Shown: positions 26,276 through 35,150 of the stretch, one piece after another
Position numbering within the stretch: position 1 is the stretch's first letter
Layout of the letters: each line of letters starts with the position of its first letter
NCBI GenBank assembly: GCA_947259685.1
Contig: CAMYNC010000004.1
Coordinates: forward strand, 1-52,967
Reading direction: 5' to 3'
Origin: an uncultured Desulfuromonadales bacterium
GTDB lineage: Bacteria > Desulfobacterota > Desulfuromonadia > Desulfuromonadales > Geopsychrobacteraceae
Length of the DNA stretch: 52,967 nt
Translations under genes and position numbers: made by a program
The notes under the pieces: model-generated
The model's input: the letters and a program-made list of their open reading frames with translations, nothing else
Told to the model about the DNA's origin: nothing
Databases searched by the model: none

Positions 26276-27646
26276 TCAATACCCATCTTCCCGGCGAGCC
26301 TGATTTTCAAACCGGGTAAACTCACCGCGGAAGGTCAGGCTGACACTACCGATCGGCCCGTTCCGTTGCTTGCCGATAATAATTTCAGCATCCTTTTCGT
26401 GCCCCTGGTCGCAGGAACCATCGCGCTTTTTACAGGCATCGCAGTAAACCGATTCCCGATAAACGAACATGATCACATCGGCATCCTGCTCAATCGCTCC
26501 AGATTCGCGCAAATCGGACATCATCGGCCGGCGGTCGGTGCGGCTTTCCAAAGAGCGGTTGAGCTGCGACAGGGCGATAACCGGCACCTCCAGCTCTTTG
26601 GCCAGCGCTTTTAACGAACGAGAGATCTCGGAAATTTCCTGCTGACGGTTCTCGGTGGTGCTCCCGCGCATCAGCTGCAGATAATCAACAACGATCAGAC
26701 CAAGGCCATGTTCAGCTTTTAGCCGGCGGGCCTTGGAACGCAATTCCAGCACCGAAATCGCCGGGGTATCATCAATAAAAAAGGGCGATTCGCTCAGTTG
26801 CCCAGCCCCCATGGTCAGCTTCGGCCAGTCCGACTCCCCCAGATGCCCGGTCCGCAAACGACCGGCGTCCACCTTGGCCACCGAACAGAGCATCCGCTGA
26901 ACCAGCGACTCCTTACTCATCTCCAGGGAGAAGACCACGGCCGGCACCTTGGTGCTGGCATGGGTGGTCGCATACTCCACCACGTTCAAGGCAAAGGCGG
27001 TCTTCCCCATCGAAGGACGCCCGGCGATGATCACCAGATCGCCCGCCTGCATGCCGGCGGTCATTTTATCCAGATCGGCATAACCGGTCGGCACTCCGGT
27101 GACCAGCTCTTTGCGATCATAGAGCTTCTCGATGGTCTTGAAGGTGTCCTTGAGGATATCTTTGACTGCCGCATAAGAAGGGCTGCTGCGATTCTCTGAG
27201 ATCTCAAAGATCGCCTTCTCGGCTCGATCGAGGATCATATCCATATCCCCGCCTTCGTAGCCGCTGGTAGCGATCTCAGTCGAGGCCTTGATCAGCATGC
27301 GAGCCACTGACTTTTCTTTCACCAACTTGCAATAGTAAACAATATTAGCGGCGGTCGGTACATAATCGACCAGAGTCGCAAGATAGGTGCTACCACCGAC
27401 ATCTTCCAACTCATTCCGCTCTTTGAGAACAGCGGTAATCGTCACCAGATCAGCCGGTTCGTTTTTCTCAGACAACGAAATCAGAGCTTTAAAAATCTTG
27501 CGGTGACTCTCACGATAAAAATCATCCGCAGTGAGAAATTCCAGAGCCCGGTTGAGTGCTTCATTTTCCAGCAGCACCCCGCCCAGCACCGACATTTCGG
27601 CTTCCAGGTTCTGGGGTGGCAAACGATGTCCGCGACTTTCTTCCAT
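26276..27646 (-). CDS. dnaB: Replicative DNA helicase DnaB
   Basis: A 456-residue hexameric helicase. The start at 27646 (MEESRGHRLPPQNLEAE) has AGGAG 6 bases upstream; the frame runs upstream to 27697 without better support. The N-terminal DnaB domain (to about residue 110) is followed by the RecA-like core with Walker A AGRPSMGKTAFALNV, Walker B LGLIVVDYLQLM and the arginine-finger region SDLRESGAIEQDADVIMFV. No intein is present. It follows rplI, but a hairpin with a T-run at 27700-27730 separates them, so it may be partly uncoupled from the ribosomal operon. Confidence 0.96.
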   Translation of the reverse strand: MEESRGHRLPPQNLEAEMSVLGGVLLENEALNRALEFLTADDFYRESHRKIFKALISLSEKNEPADLVTITAVLKERNELEDVGGSTYLATLVDYVPTAANIVYYCKLVKEKSVARMLIKASTEIATSGYEGGDMDMILDRAEKAIFEISENRSSPSYAAVKDILKDTFKTIEKLYDRKELVTGVPTGYADLDKMTAGMQAGDLVIIAGRPSMGKTAFALNVVEYATTHASTKVPAVVFSLEMSKESLVQRMLCSVAKVDAGRLRTGHLGESDWPKLTMGAGQLSESPFFIDDTPAISVLELRSKARRLKAEHGLGLIVVDYLQLMRGSTTENRQQEISEISRSLKALAKELEVPVIALSQLNRSLESRTDRRPMMSDLRESGAIEQDADVIMFVYRESVYCDACKKRDGSCDQGHEKDAEIIIGKQRNGPIGSVSLTFRGEFTRFENQARREDGY

Positions 27647-27699
27647 AACAACTCCTGCTCGATATTTTAAGCTGGCAGAATAACAGAGGCGTGCCAAAT

Positions 27700-27730
27700 A
27701 AAAAAGCGGAAGACCGTTTGGCCTTCCGCT
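27700..27730 (-). terminator. Terminator or attenuator between rplI and dnaB
   Basis: An 8-bp stem (AGCGGAAG / CTTCCGCT) enclosing a 10-base loop is followed on the minus strand by six T. It lies 36 bases past the rplI stop and 54 bases before the dnaB start. Confidence 0.8.
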
Positions 27731-27765
27731 TCAGCGACTTAACTATCTACCAGCGAACAGGAAAA

Positions 27766-28218
27766 TCAGGCTTCCTCTTCGGCGTTGACAACCACCTTCA
27801 GCTCAGCAACCACACCGGCATCAAGCTTGACGTTGACAACATGCTCGCCGAGTGACTTGATCGGCTCAGCAAGCTGAATTTTCTTCCGGTCGATTTCAAT
27901 GCCGGCGCCCTGCAGCTTGGCTTCCAGGTCCATCGAGGTGACCGAACCGAACAGCTTGCCTTCTTCACTGGCACGCTGGGTGAACTCACAGGTCACCGCT
28001 TCAACGCGAGCCTTGATCGCCTGGGCGTCCTTGGTGGCTTTTTCCAGTTTGCGGGATAACTGACGCTTCTGGTGCTCAAGTTCCTTGACATTACGGGGAT
28101 CGGCGACAACGGCCAATCCCTTGGGGAGCAAGTAGTTGCGGGCATAGCCAGGTTTGACAATGACCTGGTCACCAATCACGCCGAGGCCGTCGACATTTTC
28201 TTGCAGAATAATATTCAT
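27766..28218 (-). CDS. rplI: 50S ribosomal protein L9
   Basis: A 150-residue ribosomal protein with the L9 N-terminal motif GDQVIVKPGYARNYLLPKG, the long connecting helix (ELEHQKRQLSRKLEKATKDA) and the C-terminal RNA-binding domain. The start at 28218 has GGAGGAG 5 bases upstream. It is the last gene of an rpsF-rpsR-DUF2232-rplI operon and is followed by a terminator-like hairpin. Confidence 0.96.
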   Translation of the reverse strand: MNIILQENVDGLGVIGDQVIVKPGYARNYLLPKGLAVVADPRNVKELEHQKRQLSRKLEKATKDAQAIKARVEAVTCEFTQRASEEGKLFGSVTSMDLEAKLQGAGIEIDRKKIQLAEPIKSLGEHVVNVKLDAGVVAELKVVVNAEEEA

Positions 28219-28247
28219 GAGTCTCCTCCGTATACTGAATCGAGTGT

Positions 28248-29177
28248 TTAGATATCTTTTTTCCGAGGCCGGCGGAAATCGATCCAGAGATCGAAAACCC
28301 CGACACCGGTTATAATTAACGGCAGCGGGTTAAGGATGAACACCATCACATAGATCATCCCTTTGAGTATCGGCGGATAAGCTTTCCGCTGTAAAAAGTT
28401 GCTGACCACCGCCAGCCCCTGCAAAAAGTAGAGTGGCAGCAAAACAGCCAGCAGATTGCGACCGACGCTACCCAGCTCGGCAACCGGCACAAGCAGGGCA
28501 AAACCGGAGGCAATCAAAAGCCAGATGAGTCCGGCCGGTAACCGCCAGCGAATAAACTCAGGCCCGTAAATCTGGTAATGGTCTTTTTTAATGCGCTGCA
28601 GCAGCGTCAAACATACCATTTGCACCAGCAGCACACCCGCCAGGTAAAGCCCGTAAAATGATTGCTGGATAAAATCGGCGATCTGCTTGACCAGCTCGCC
28701 CATCTCCTGCAGCTGCGATTCAGCTAACCCGGCTTCTCGGTAGATCTTCATTGCCTGATCAATTTCGGTCTGCAGCAGCTTGGCGATCAAGGCATCGAAC
28801 TGCAGTTCGCCGCCAAACACTGCAGCGGCCATCATCATGACCACCAGCCCGGCGGAAGCCAAAGCCGAATAGCAGATTGCCCGATCCCAGGACAACCGCT
28901 GTCTAAGCAGCCAGGGCAACAGCAGTGAAGCGCCGCCGAACAGCCCTAGATAGGCAGTCAGAGTGAACAACGGTGTTAACTGCAACAGCAGCAGACTGAC
29001 CACTGAGACCACCACCAGTCCGGCCTGCCAGCCGAACCGCAGGCTCAAATAGGCAGCAGCAACCGGGGTTAACAGATTAAACATAGCCCCGGCAACACCG
29101 AGCCAACTCGCGCCGAGAAAAAAGGCGAGAGTCACACCGATGCCGACTGCTGTCAGCAGTACAGCTTGTCCATTCAT
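28248..29177 (-). CDS. DUF2232 (YybS-like) polytopic membrane protein
   Basis: A 309-residue membrane protein with about eight hydrophobic helices, among them LLLLQLTPLFTLTAYLGLFG and FLQGLAVVSNFLQRK. It matches the DUF2232/YybS family that sits between rpsR and rplI in many deltaproteobacteria and Firmicutes. No biochemical function is established. No clear ribosome-binding site precedes the ATG at 29177, so translation may depend on coupling to rpsR. ECF S-component-like topology has been suggested for relatives, but nothing here proves it. Confidence 0.75.
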   Translation of the reverse strand: MNGQAVLLTAVGIGVTLAFFLGASWLGVAGAMFNLLTPVAAAYLSLRFGWQAGLVVVSVVSLLLLQLTPLFTLTAYLGLFGGASLLLPWLLRQRLSWDRAICYSALASAGLVVMMMAAAVFGGELQFDALIAKLLQTEIDQAMKIYREAGLAESQLQEMGELVKQIADFIQQSFYGLYLAGVLLVQMVCLTLLQRIKKDHYQIYGPEFIRWRLPAGLIWLLIASGFALLVPVAELGSVGRNLLAVLLPLYFLQGLAVVSNFLQRKAYPPILKGMIYVMVFILNPLPLIITGVGVFDLWIDFRRPRKKDI

Positions 29178-29200
29178 CGGCTGCGGTTCTTATCCGCTGT

Positions 29201-29473
29201 CTAGTCGACGGCGTGCGACTGGGTGTACGGTATCAGCGCAATCTGCCGAGCATTCTTGATCGCTTCGGCCAGCTGACGCTGGTGGGCTGCGCAGGTGCCG
29301 GAAATCCGCCGCGGAACAATCTTGCCGCGCTCCGACAGGTAGTATCGCAGGGAATTGACATCCTTGTAATCGATCGACTGCGCCTTGTCTGCACAGAAAC
29401 GGCAGATTTTACGGCGACCGAAGCGACGGCGAGGAGCTCCGGATGAAGGACGACTTGGTTTTTCGTAGGCCAT
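29201..29473 (-). CDS. rpsR: 30S ribosomal protein S18
   Basis: A 90-residue protein with the S18 core ([20 protein letters not shown], then [19 protein letters not shown]). It carries four cysteines (CRFC, GTC and others), so it may be a zinc-binding C+ form. GGAG lies 8 bases before the start. It follows rpsF with a 29-base gap; S6 and S18 bind each other on the ribosome. Confidence 0.95.
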   Translation of the reverse strand: MAYEKPSRPSSGAPRRRFGRRKICRFCADKAQSIDYKDVNSLRYYLSERGKIVPRRISGTCAAHQRQLAEAIKNARQIALIPYTQSHAVD

Positions 29474-29502
29474 GATATTTACTCCTTGATTGCTATGGAA
29501 AA

Positions 29503-29874
29503 TTACTCTTCTTCTTCGGCAGAAACAGCTTCCTCACCGACAGCCTCTTCAACCACCGGCTCTTCAACCACCGGCTCAGCAACGCATTCGCCTTCGAAAC
29601 GAACTGTAAGGAAGCGCAACACCTTCTCATCCAGACGCAGGCGACGCTCGTATTCAGCAAGCACCAGCGGCTCGGCACGGAAAAGGGTCTGCACATAGCA
29701 ACCACGTTCAACCTTATTAATCGGGTACGCCAGCTTGCGGACGCCCCAGTTGTCCAGCTTGTGGATCTCAGCGTTCTGGCCAGTCAGAACCGCCTGGAAC
29801 TTGTCCACCAGAGCAGTCAGCTCATCGGCGACCACTTCAGGATGAACGATGTAGAGAGCTTCGTAATTTCTCAT
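29503..29874 (-). CDS. rpsF: 30S ribosomal protein S6
   Basis: A 123-residue protein with the S6 fold ([13 protein letters not shown] at the N-terminus, [15 protein letters not shown] in the middle). Its tail is acidic and repetitive ([19 protein letters not shown]), much as in relatives with glutamylated S6. AAGGAG lies 8 bases upstream of 29874. It opens the rpsF-rpsR-DUF2232-rplI operon, and its leader contains two hairpins that could serve S6:S18 autoregulation. Confidence 0.95.
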   Translation of the reverse strand: MRNYEALYIVHPEVVADELTALVDKFQAVLTGQNAEIHKLDNWGVRKLAYPINKVERGCYVQTLFRAEPLVLAEYERRLRLDEKVLRFLTVRFEGECVAEPVVEEPVVEEAVGEEAVSAEEEE

Positions 29875-30190
29875 CAGTGTTTCTCCTTACGGATTAAGCA
29901 GCCCCGGAACCCTTCCGGAGCAAGGATCTTTCACCAAAGCCCCCATGGCTTTGGACGAAACACGAATTTTTAGCACAATCGCCCCTTAGGTTCAAGAGCT
30001 TTCTCAGGATAAAAGCGGCGCGAAACAAACTATTTAGGCGTGAAGCCCGCACAGATGTCTCCGCTCTGGCAACGCCCGCCTAAATCGGTTCTTGGTTTTG
30101 GAATGAGTTTTCACTTTTTCTTGCACAGTCCCTTAAGTATCATAAAGCTTTTTCAGGCCGCATTCCTGGCGTTATTAAAGGTGCAATGCG
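29875..30190. other. Divergent rpsF leader / Sel1-TPR intergenic region
   Basis: No gene is seen. The rpsF side carries two hairpins at 29904-29918 and 29934-29954. The right half contains a 9-bp inverted repeat, ATTTAGGCG at 30032-30040 with CGCCTAAAT at 30077-30085, enclosing a GC-rich segment of 36 bases whose function is unknown. Confidence 0.5.
29904..29954 (-). promoter_or_regulatory. Structured rpsF leader, candidate S6:S18 autoregulatory RNA
   Basis: On the minus strand the leader folds into CCAAAGCC / GGCTTTGG (outer positions 29934-29954) followed by CCGGAA-GGG-TTCCGG (29904-29918), ending about 30 bases before the rpsF ATG. In many bacteria an S6:S18 complex binds a CCG-containing leader structure upstream of rpsF. 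I cannot confirm the exact consensus here. Confidence 0.35.
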
Positions 30191-31726
30191 ATGATGGCAT
30201 CCAAACCAACTGTAAAATTCATTTTTTTTGCCAGTTTTCTCCGCTGCGGGGCAATCCAGATTGCCGCCATGCTACTGCTGATCAGTGCTGCTTCAGCCCA
30301 ATCATCTGCCTTGCTAAAGGCCGCTGAACAAGGCAACGCCAACGCCCAATACCAACTGGCCATCGACCTTCTAAAGGAGCAAGGGTCGCCACCGAATTAC
30401 CCGCAAGCGGTTGCCTGGCTGCAACGGGCAGCAGAACAGGGTCACAGCCAAGCTCAGTACAGTCTGGCGTTGCGATACCTGTTCGGTCAGGGGGTCAAAA
30501 AGAACCCGCAAATGGCCGTCGGTTTGCTGAAGCCGGCGGCGGAAAAGGGTTTGGCGGATGCTCAATTCAGTTTAGGCCTGCGCTATTTGTGGGGCCAGGG
30601 CGTCAAGAAGGACCCTGCCGAAGCGGGTTCCTGGTTTCGCCAGGCAGCAGCCCAGGGCCACCAGAAAGCAGCTGAATCTTTAGCTAAGCTACCAAGCAAA
30701 CAAGCCGGCCCTGAGCCTGCGATGGTTGAGCCTAATGACAGCGAACAGTTAATTGCTGCTTATGTTCAAACGGTTATAGCAGGGACTGAAGGCAACCTGA
30801 GCAGGCGCGAAACAAAGTTGCAATTAGAAGAAAAAATGACCGCCGCCGAAGTGATGCTCGCCCTGCAAAGAGTTATCAAGCACAAGCAAAACCAACTAAA
30901 TGAAGGGGCCCTGATAGAAAGGTTCGCCAGGCTGGCGGAACAGATGGAGAGCGCGGAAGATTTTTTTCTCGCTGGCAATCGCCTGGTAAAAACCGGCGAC
31001 TTGTCGTTAGCGATTGCCGCCTATGAAAAATCGCTGCAGCTGGCCCCAAACAGTATCAGCAGTCACAGAAATCTGGCTTCGGCCTATGTCCATAACGGCG
31101 AAAACCGCAAAGCCTTGGAGATGTTGCGCAGAGCGATCGAGCTGGGCCCCGGTCAAGCAACAATGCATGCCAGCCGCGGGCTGATTTTTTTCCTTGAGGG
31201 CGAACTTATCGCGGCACTTGCTGAATACCGCCAAGCCGCCAGCCTCAATCCCGGCATCGGCTGGATCTACTCGGACATGGCGGAGATTTTTCGCCAGCAG
31301 CAGAATTATCCTGCGGCCTGGAAGGCGATCCGTCAGGCGGAGTTGCTGGGCTTCGCAAATCAACGCATCAGCAGTCGGCTGTCCGGCCAGGCCCTCGCTG
31401 ACGAAATCAGCCTGCAAGAGGCCTTGCAGGCCGATATGCATCTGCGCCAGTTGGTTCTAGCCACTCGGCAAGCGGCAGCAACCGCTCTACAAGAACTGCA
31501 GAGCGGCAAAGACTTCAGTCAATTGGCCCAAACCCTTTCGCTGGAGCAATACCACCGCAACGGCGGCTATTGGGGGCCCTACCGACCAGAGCAGTTTGCT
31601 GTGCAATTCACCAGCGTGCTGAACGAGCTTGCGCCACTTGACTACAGCCCGATCATTGAAACCGATGTCGGCTTCCACATTCTGCAAAAATTTCCGGTTT
31701 TCCCCGAGCTCATTGCTGAGCGCTAA
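30191..31726 (+). CDS. Exported Sel1/TPR repeat protein with C-terminal parvulin-like domain
   Basis: A 511-residue protein with an N-terminal signal-like segment (AAMLLLISAASAQS). Three Sel1-type repeats follow (residues 40-165; for example AQYSLALRYLFGQGVKKNP). After a linker with a short helical domain come TPR repeats (about 255-390; AIAAYEKSLQLAPNSISSHR). The last 80 residues (LQELQSGKDFSQLAQTLS, then GGYWGPYRPEQF, then VGFHILQKF) match the pattern of PpiC/parvulin peptidyl-prolyl isomerases. Either of two adjacent ATGs (30191, 30194) may be the start; AAGGTG is about 9 bases upstream. It probably works as a periplasmic scaffold or chaperone. Its partner is unknown and it appears monocistronic. 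Confidence 0.7.
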   Translation: MMASKPTVKFIFFASFLRCGAIQIAAMLLLISAASAQSSALLKAAEQGNANAQYQLAIDLLKEQGSPPNYPQAVAWLQRAAEQGHSQAQYSLALRYLFGQGVKKNPQMAVGLLKPAAEKGLADAQFSLGLRYLWGQGVKKDPAEAGSWFRQAAAQGHQKAAESLAKLPSKQAGPEPAMVEPNDSEQLIAAYVQTVIAGTEGNLSRRETKLQLEEKMTAAEVMLALQRVIKHKQNQLNEGALIERFARLAEQMESAEDFFLAGNRLVKTGDLSLAIAAYEKSLQLAPNSISSHRNLASAYVHNGENRKALEMLRRAIELGPGQATMHASRGLIFFLEGELIAALAEYRQAASLNPGIGWIYSDMAEIFRQQQNYPAAWKAIRQAELLGFANQRISSRLSGQALADEISLQEALQADMHLRQLVLATRQAAATALQELQSGKDFSQLAQTLSLEQYHRNGGYWGPYRPEQFAVQFTSVLNELAPLDYSPIIETDVGFHILQKFPVFPELIAER

Positions 31727-31745
31727 AAAGCCTGCAAAGCGGCAG

Positions 31746-33593
31746 TCACTCGGCTGGCGGCTTACTCGAAAAATGAGTATGCAGATGCTCCTCATCCTCA
31801 TGTCCCGGGTGTAAATGATCATGAAAACCGGTTTGCGGTCGATGACAATGCTCGGCCGTGTCGGCACCATGGGTATGGGTGTAGGCATGCGGGTGAGCAT
31901 GATCGTGTTCATGTGGGTGGCTATGAACCAGGTTACCATGGCGATGGGGATGGTCATGCAGGTGATGGTGGGTATGGCTGTGCTGATGTTGATGCTGCAG
32001 TGCAAGGATTTCCCGCGAACGCTGCTGCTTATAGCCAAGCGCCAGCAGATTGAGTGACTTCTGGCTCTGGTCGGCCAGAAAATCGGCGGTCGGATAATCT
32101 TCCAAAATCATACCGCGATGCATCACCAGGGTTCGTTGGGTCAGCTCGGCAACCAGAAAGGGGTCGTGGGTGACCAGAATCCGGGTCTGCGGCAGCTCCT
32201 TAAGGATCTCCAGCAGCAGCTCCTCCCCTTGCGGATCAAGCCCGGCGGTCGGCTCATCGAGGATCAGCAGTTCCGGCTGCATGCTCAAGATGGTCGCAAT
32301 CGCCAGCCGTTTGCGTTCCCCGCCGGAGAGCTGCAATGGCACCCTATGGTGGTAATCGCTCAGCCTGACCCGCCGCAGAGCCTCATCGACCCGGCGCTCG
32401 ACTTCCGCCGCCGGCAGACCGAGCTGACGAGGGCCAAAAGCAACCTCCTCAGCACAACTGGCGCAAAACAGTTGATCAGCCGGATCCTGAAAAACCATCC
32501 CGACCTTGCGCCAAAGCAGTTGCCGCTGCTTTTTGTTCAGCATCCTGCCTTCCAGAGAATGCTCCCCTTCGCCGCTCTGAATTCCCATCAAGCAGGAGAG
32601 AAGCGTGGTTTTCCCGGCGCCATTTTCGCCAACAATGGCAACCGACTCGCCCGCATGCAGGGCAAAATCTATTCCGCGGAGCGCCTGAGTGCCATCCGGG
32701 TAGCTAAACCGGTAGTTGCCTAAGCCAACCACCGACTCAGCGACATGCGTGTCTGCCACCGGCACAGCAGCTGGCGTTTCCGGAGGCAGGTTGCAGACCT
32801 GCTGCGGTGGCAATTCCTGGGTTGCCAGCCCAGCCAGGCGGAAAGAAAAGTCGAGCCCATGCTCGCGCATCGAAGGGGGATGCGCAACCAGCTCGGCCAT
32901 CGTGTAATCATGATGGATCTGGCCTTGATCGAGAACCACCGCCCGCTGACAAAGCTCAAAAGCAAACAGCAGGTCGTGAGTGATGCAGATCAGGGTTCCC
33001 TGATAGTCCCGCAACAGGTCAACCAGGACATTCTCCTGCCCTGGATCCAAATTAGCGGTCGGCTCGTCAAGAATCAGCACCTGTGGTCGCATCGCCAGCA
33101 GACAAGCCAGCGCAGCGCGTTTTTTCTGTCCGTAACTGAGATGATGGGAGGGCTTGTAGATCAATCCTTCCAGACCGACTGAGGCCAGCGCCCGACGAAC
33201 CATAGGCTCGACGTTCGCCAGAACCATCCCCTGGTTCAGCAGACCGAAACAGACATCATCGTAAAGGGTGGAGCAGAACAGCTGATCATCTGGATCCTGA
33301 AACAGCACCCCGATCTCCAGGCGGGCCCGTTGCAGGGGCTCTCCAGTCAGCGATTTTCCCTGATAGATCAGTTCACCCTGCTGGACCGCCAGCAGGCCGT
33401 TGAGGTGCCGAATCAGCGTTGACTTACCGGAACCGTTTTGGCCAACCAGGGCGATCCGGTCTCCGGCGGCAATGCTCAGGTCGATACCACGCAAAGCCTG
33501 CTGACCGCCGGGATAGCCGAAATGCAGATCGCGGATTTCAAACTGCGCCGGGCCAGCAAAATTGATCGGCGGAAGGCGGTTTAAATCATGCAT
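31746..33593 (-). CDS. nikO: Nickel ECF transporter ATPase, two fused ABC domains with His-rich tail
   Basis: A 615-residue energy-coupling ATPase. Two complete ABC domains are fused. The first (about 15-240) has Walker A GQNGSGKST and a variant signature LSYGQKKR. The second (about 285-500) has GENGAGKTT and the canonical LSGGERKR. Both have LILDEPTA Walker B motifs. The last 80 or so residues hold about 29 histidines, with runs such as HSHTHHHLHDHPHRHG, a probable metal-binding tail. It is the last gene of the nikKLMQO operon, four bases after nikQ. Cobalt cannot be excluded from the ATPase alone, but NikK/NikL and the operators favour nickel. Confidence 0.85.
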   Translation of the reverse strand: MHDLNRLPPINFAGPAQFEIRDLHFGYPGGQQALRGIDLSIAAGDRIALVGQNGSGKSTLIRHLNGLLAVQQGELIYQGKSLTGEPLQRARLEIGVLFQDPDDQLFCSTLYDDVCFGLLNQGMVLANVEPMVRRALASVGLEGLIYKPSHHLSYGQKKRAALACLLAMRPQVLILDEPTANLDPGQENVLVDLLRDYQGTLICITHDLLFAFELCQRAVVLDQGQIHHDYTMAELVAHPPSMREHGLDFSFRLAGLATQELPPQQVCNLPPETPAAVPVADTHVAESVVGLGNYRFSYPDGTQALRGIDFALHAGESVAIVGENGAGKTTLLSCLMGIQSGEGEHSLEGRMLNKKQRQLLWRKVGMVFQDPADQLFCASCAEEVAFGPRQLGLPAAEVERRVDEALRRVRLSDYHHRVPLQLSGGERKRLAIATILSMQPELLILDEPTAGLDPQGEELLLEILKELPQTRILVTHDPFLVAELTQRTLVMHRGMILEDYPTADFLADQSQKSLNLLALGYKQQRSREILALQHQHQHSHTHHHLHDHPHRHGNLVHSHPHEHDHAHPHAYTHTHGADTAEHCHRPQTGFHDHLHPGHEDEEHLHTHFSSKPPAE

Positions 33594-33596
33594 TCC

Positions 33597-34526
33597 CTAT
33601 CCCTCCAACCAGAAGCGATCAAGGCAGACGAGAGTCAGACCAAGCAACAACCAGCAAGCGGAGTGCAGCCAATCGGCTTTGGTCACAACGAAATAGGCTG
33701 GAGCCGGAAAACGCCCTTGATAACCCCGCGCCAGCATGGCGTCATAGACCCGGTGGGTGCGCTCAAAACTACGCACGAACAACATGCCGAGAAAATTGCC
33801 CATCACCCGCAGGGTTTCGATGCTGGTTTGGCGCTGAAAGCCGCGCACCTGCATTCCCGTTGCCATCCGCCGCGCCTCTTCCAGAAAGACAAAAATGTAA
33901 CGATGCGCCAGCAGAATCATCTGCCCGACCTTTTCAGGCATGCCGAGACGGGTCAGGCCTTCGACTGTGCGTGGCAGTGATGCGGTTGCCAGCAGCGGCT
34001 CCATCAGTAGAGCAACGGCGCAAGCTTTGCCGGTGATCGCCAGGGCCAGCTGCAGGCCACGCAGGTTAAACGACAGGAAATTCAGACCGGAAAAGCTCAG
34101 CAGAACATCGCCGGGGAGAGTCGCCGCGGTCAACGGCATGATCAACAGAAACATCGAAAGAAAACCGCTCATCGCTAGCAGGCGTCGCAGCGAACGGGCC
34201 AAGGGCAGTCGCGCCAGCAGCACGGCAGCAAAAGCCAGCACCACGGCAATCAGCGCGGACCAGGGAGAACGGGTCGCTACCACCAGAAAGGCGAAGCCGA
34301 GCAACGCCACCAGCTTGAAGCGAACATCCCAGCGATGAAACAACGAATCCCCCGCTGAGTCGGCATCGATCACCGGTACCGACCAATCCCGCTCCTGCTG
34401 CACCTTCTGCTGCCCAGCGACAGCAGATTTCAGCATGCGCAGCGCCAACCACCAGAAAGCGCCACACAACAGAGCACCGACCAGCAGATACATCATCGGC
34501 AGCTGGATGACCTGGGCTTCGTTCAT
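33597..34526 (-). CDS. nikQ: Nickel ECF transporter T component
   Basis: A 309-residue CbiQ/NikQ-type membrane protein that couples the substrate-binding component to the ATPase. It begins with an extra membrane helix (PMMYLLVGALLCGAFWWLAL) before the usual T-component core (LFHRWDVRFKLVALLGFAFL). The coupling motifs MQVRGFQR and MLARGYQG, with their Ala/Val-Arg-Gly signatures, contact the ATPase. The N-terminal helix could replace the missing NikN/CbiN-type small subunit. It lies between nikM and nikO with gaps of 9 and 3 bases. Confidence 0.85.
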   Translation of the reverse strand: MNEAQVIQLPMMYLLVGALLCGAFWWLALRMLKSAVAGQQKVQQERDWSVPVIDADSAGDSLFHRWDVRFKLVALLGFAFLVVATRSPWSALIAVVLAFAAVLLARLPLARSLRRLLAMSGFLSMFLLIMPLTAATLPGDVLLSFSGLNFLSFNLRGLQLALAITGKACAVALLMEPLLATASLPRTVEGLTRLGMPEKVGQMILLAHRYIFVFLEEARRMATGMQVRGFQRQTSIETLRVMGNFLGMLFVRSFERTHRVYDAMLARGYQGRFPAPAYFVVTKADWLHSACWLLLGLTLVCLDRFWLEG

Positions 34527-34535
34527 TCCGGCAGC

Positions 34536-35150
34536 CTACCCCATAGCCCCGAGTCGCTGGGCAAGCAGCTCAGGCTTAACGCGATACAGGAAGGAGACGG
34601 TGAAAGCACTCATTAGTCCTTCAACGACAAAGACCGGCAGATGGGCCAGCAGCGCCAACTTCATCACGCCGAAGAAATCCTCCCCGCCGGTGGCCAGCAA
34701 GAGCGCCAGCAGCGTGGCGGCCAGCAGGGTACCGCCGCCGCCGGCCAAGCCACCGATTATTACATGCTGCTTCTGCGTTTCACCGCGCAGTCGGTTGAAT
34801 AACAGTCCGCAAAGCAGCGCCGGAATCCCCATCATCAGGGCATTAGCGCCCAATGCAGTCAAGCCACCGAACTGAAAGAGCAGACTTTGCAGCAGCAGGC
34901 CGAGCAAAATCGCCAGAAAAGCAGCAGGCCCCAGCAGGACCCCCACCAGACCCGGGATCAACAGGTGGACGCTGGTCGGTCCAAGCGGCACGTGGAGCAG
35001 AGAAGAGACAAAAAAGGAGGCAGTCACCACCGCCACCTTCGGCAGATCCTCATTGGCGGTTTGCTTTAGGCTCCAAGCGGCTATCGCCAAACTGGCAACA
35101 CCAGTGCCAAGGGCAACGCTGATCGGCAGGACACCGTCGGAAATATGCAT
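34536..35150 (-). CDS. nikM: Nickel ECF transporter S component
   Basis: A 204-residue membrane protein of the CbiM/NikM family that binds the metal ion. It starts with the hallmark MHISDGVLP, whose N-terminal amine and histidines form the metal site. Further conserved blocks are LLHVPLGPTSVHLLIPGLVG and FGGLTALGANALMMG. AGGAG lies 9 bases before the start. The nikL2 stop codon directly abuts the ATG. Confidence 0.9.
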   Translation of the reverse strand: MHISDGVLPISVALGTGVASLAIAAWSLKQTANEDLPKVAVVTASFFVSSLLHVPLGPTSVHLLIPGLVGVLLGPAAFLAILLGLLLQSLLFQFGGLTALGANALMMGIPALLCGLLFNRLRGETQKQHVIIGGLAGGGGTLLAATLLALLLATGGEDFFGVMKLALLAHLPVFVVEGLMSAFTVSFLYRVKPELLAQRLGAMG

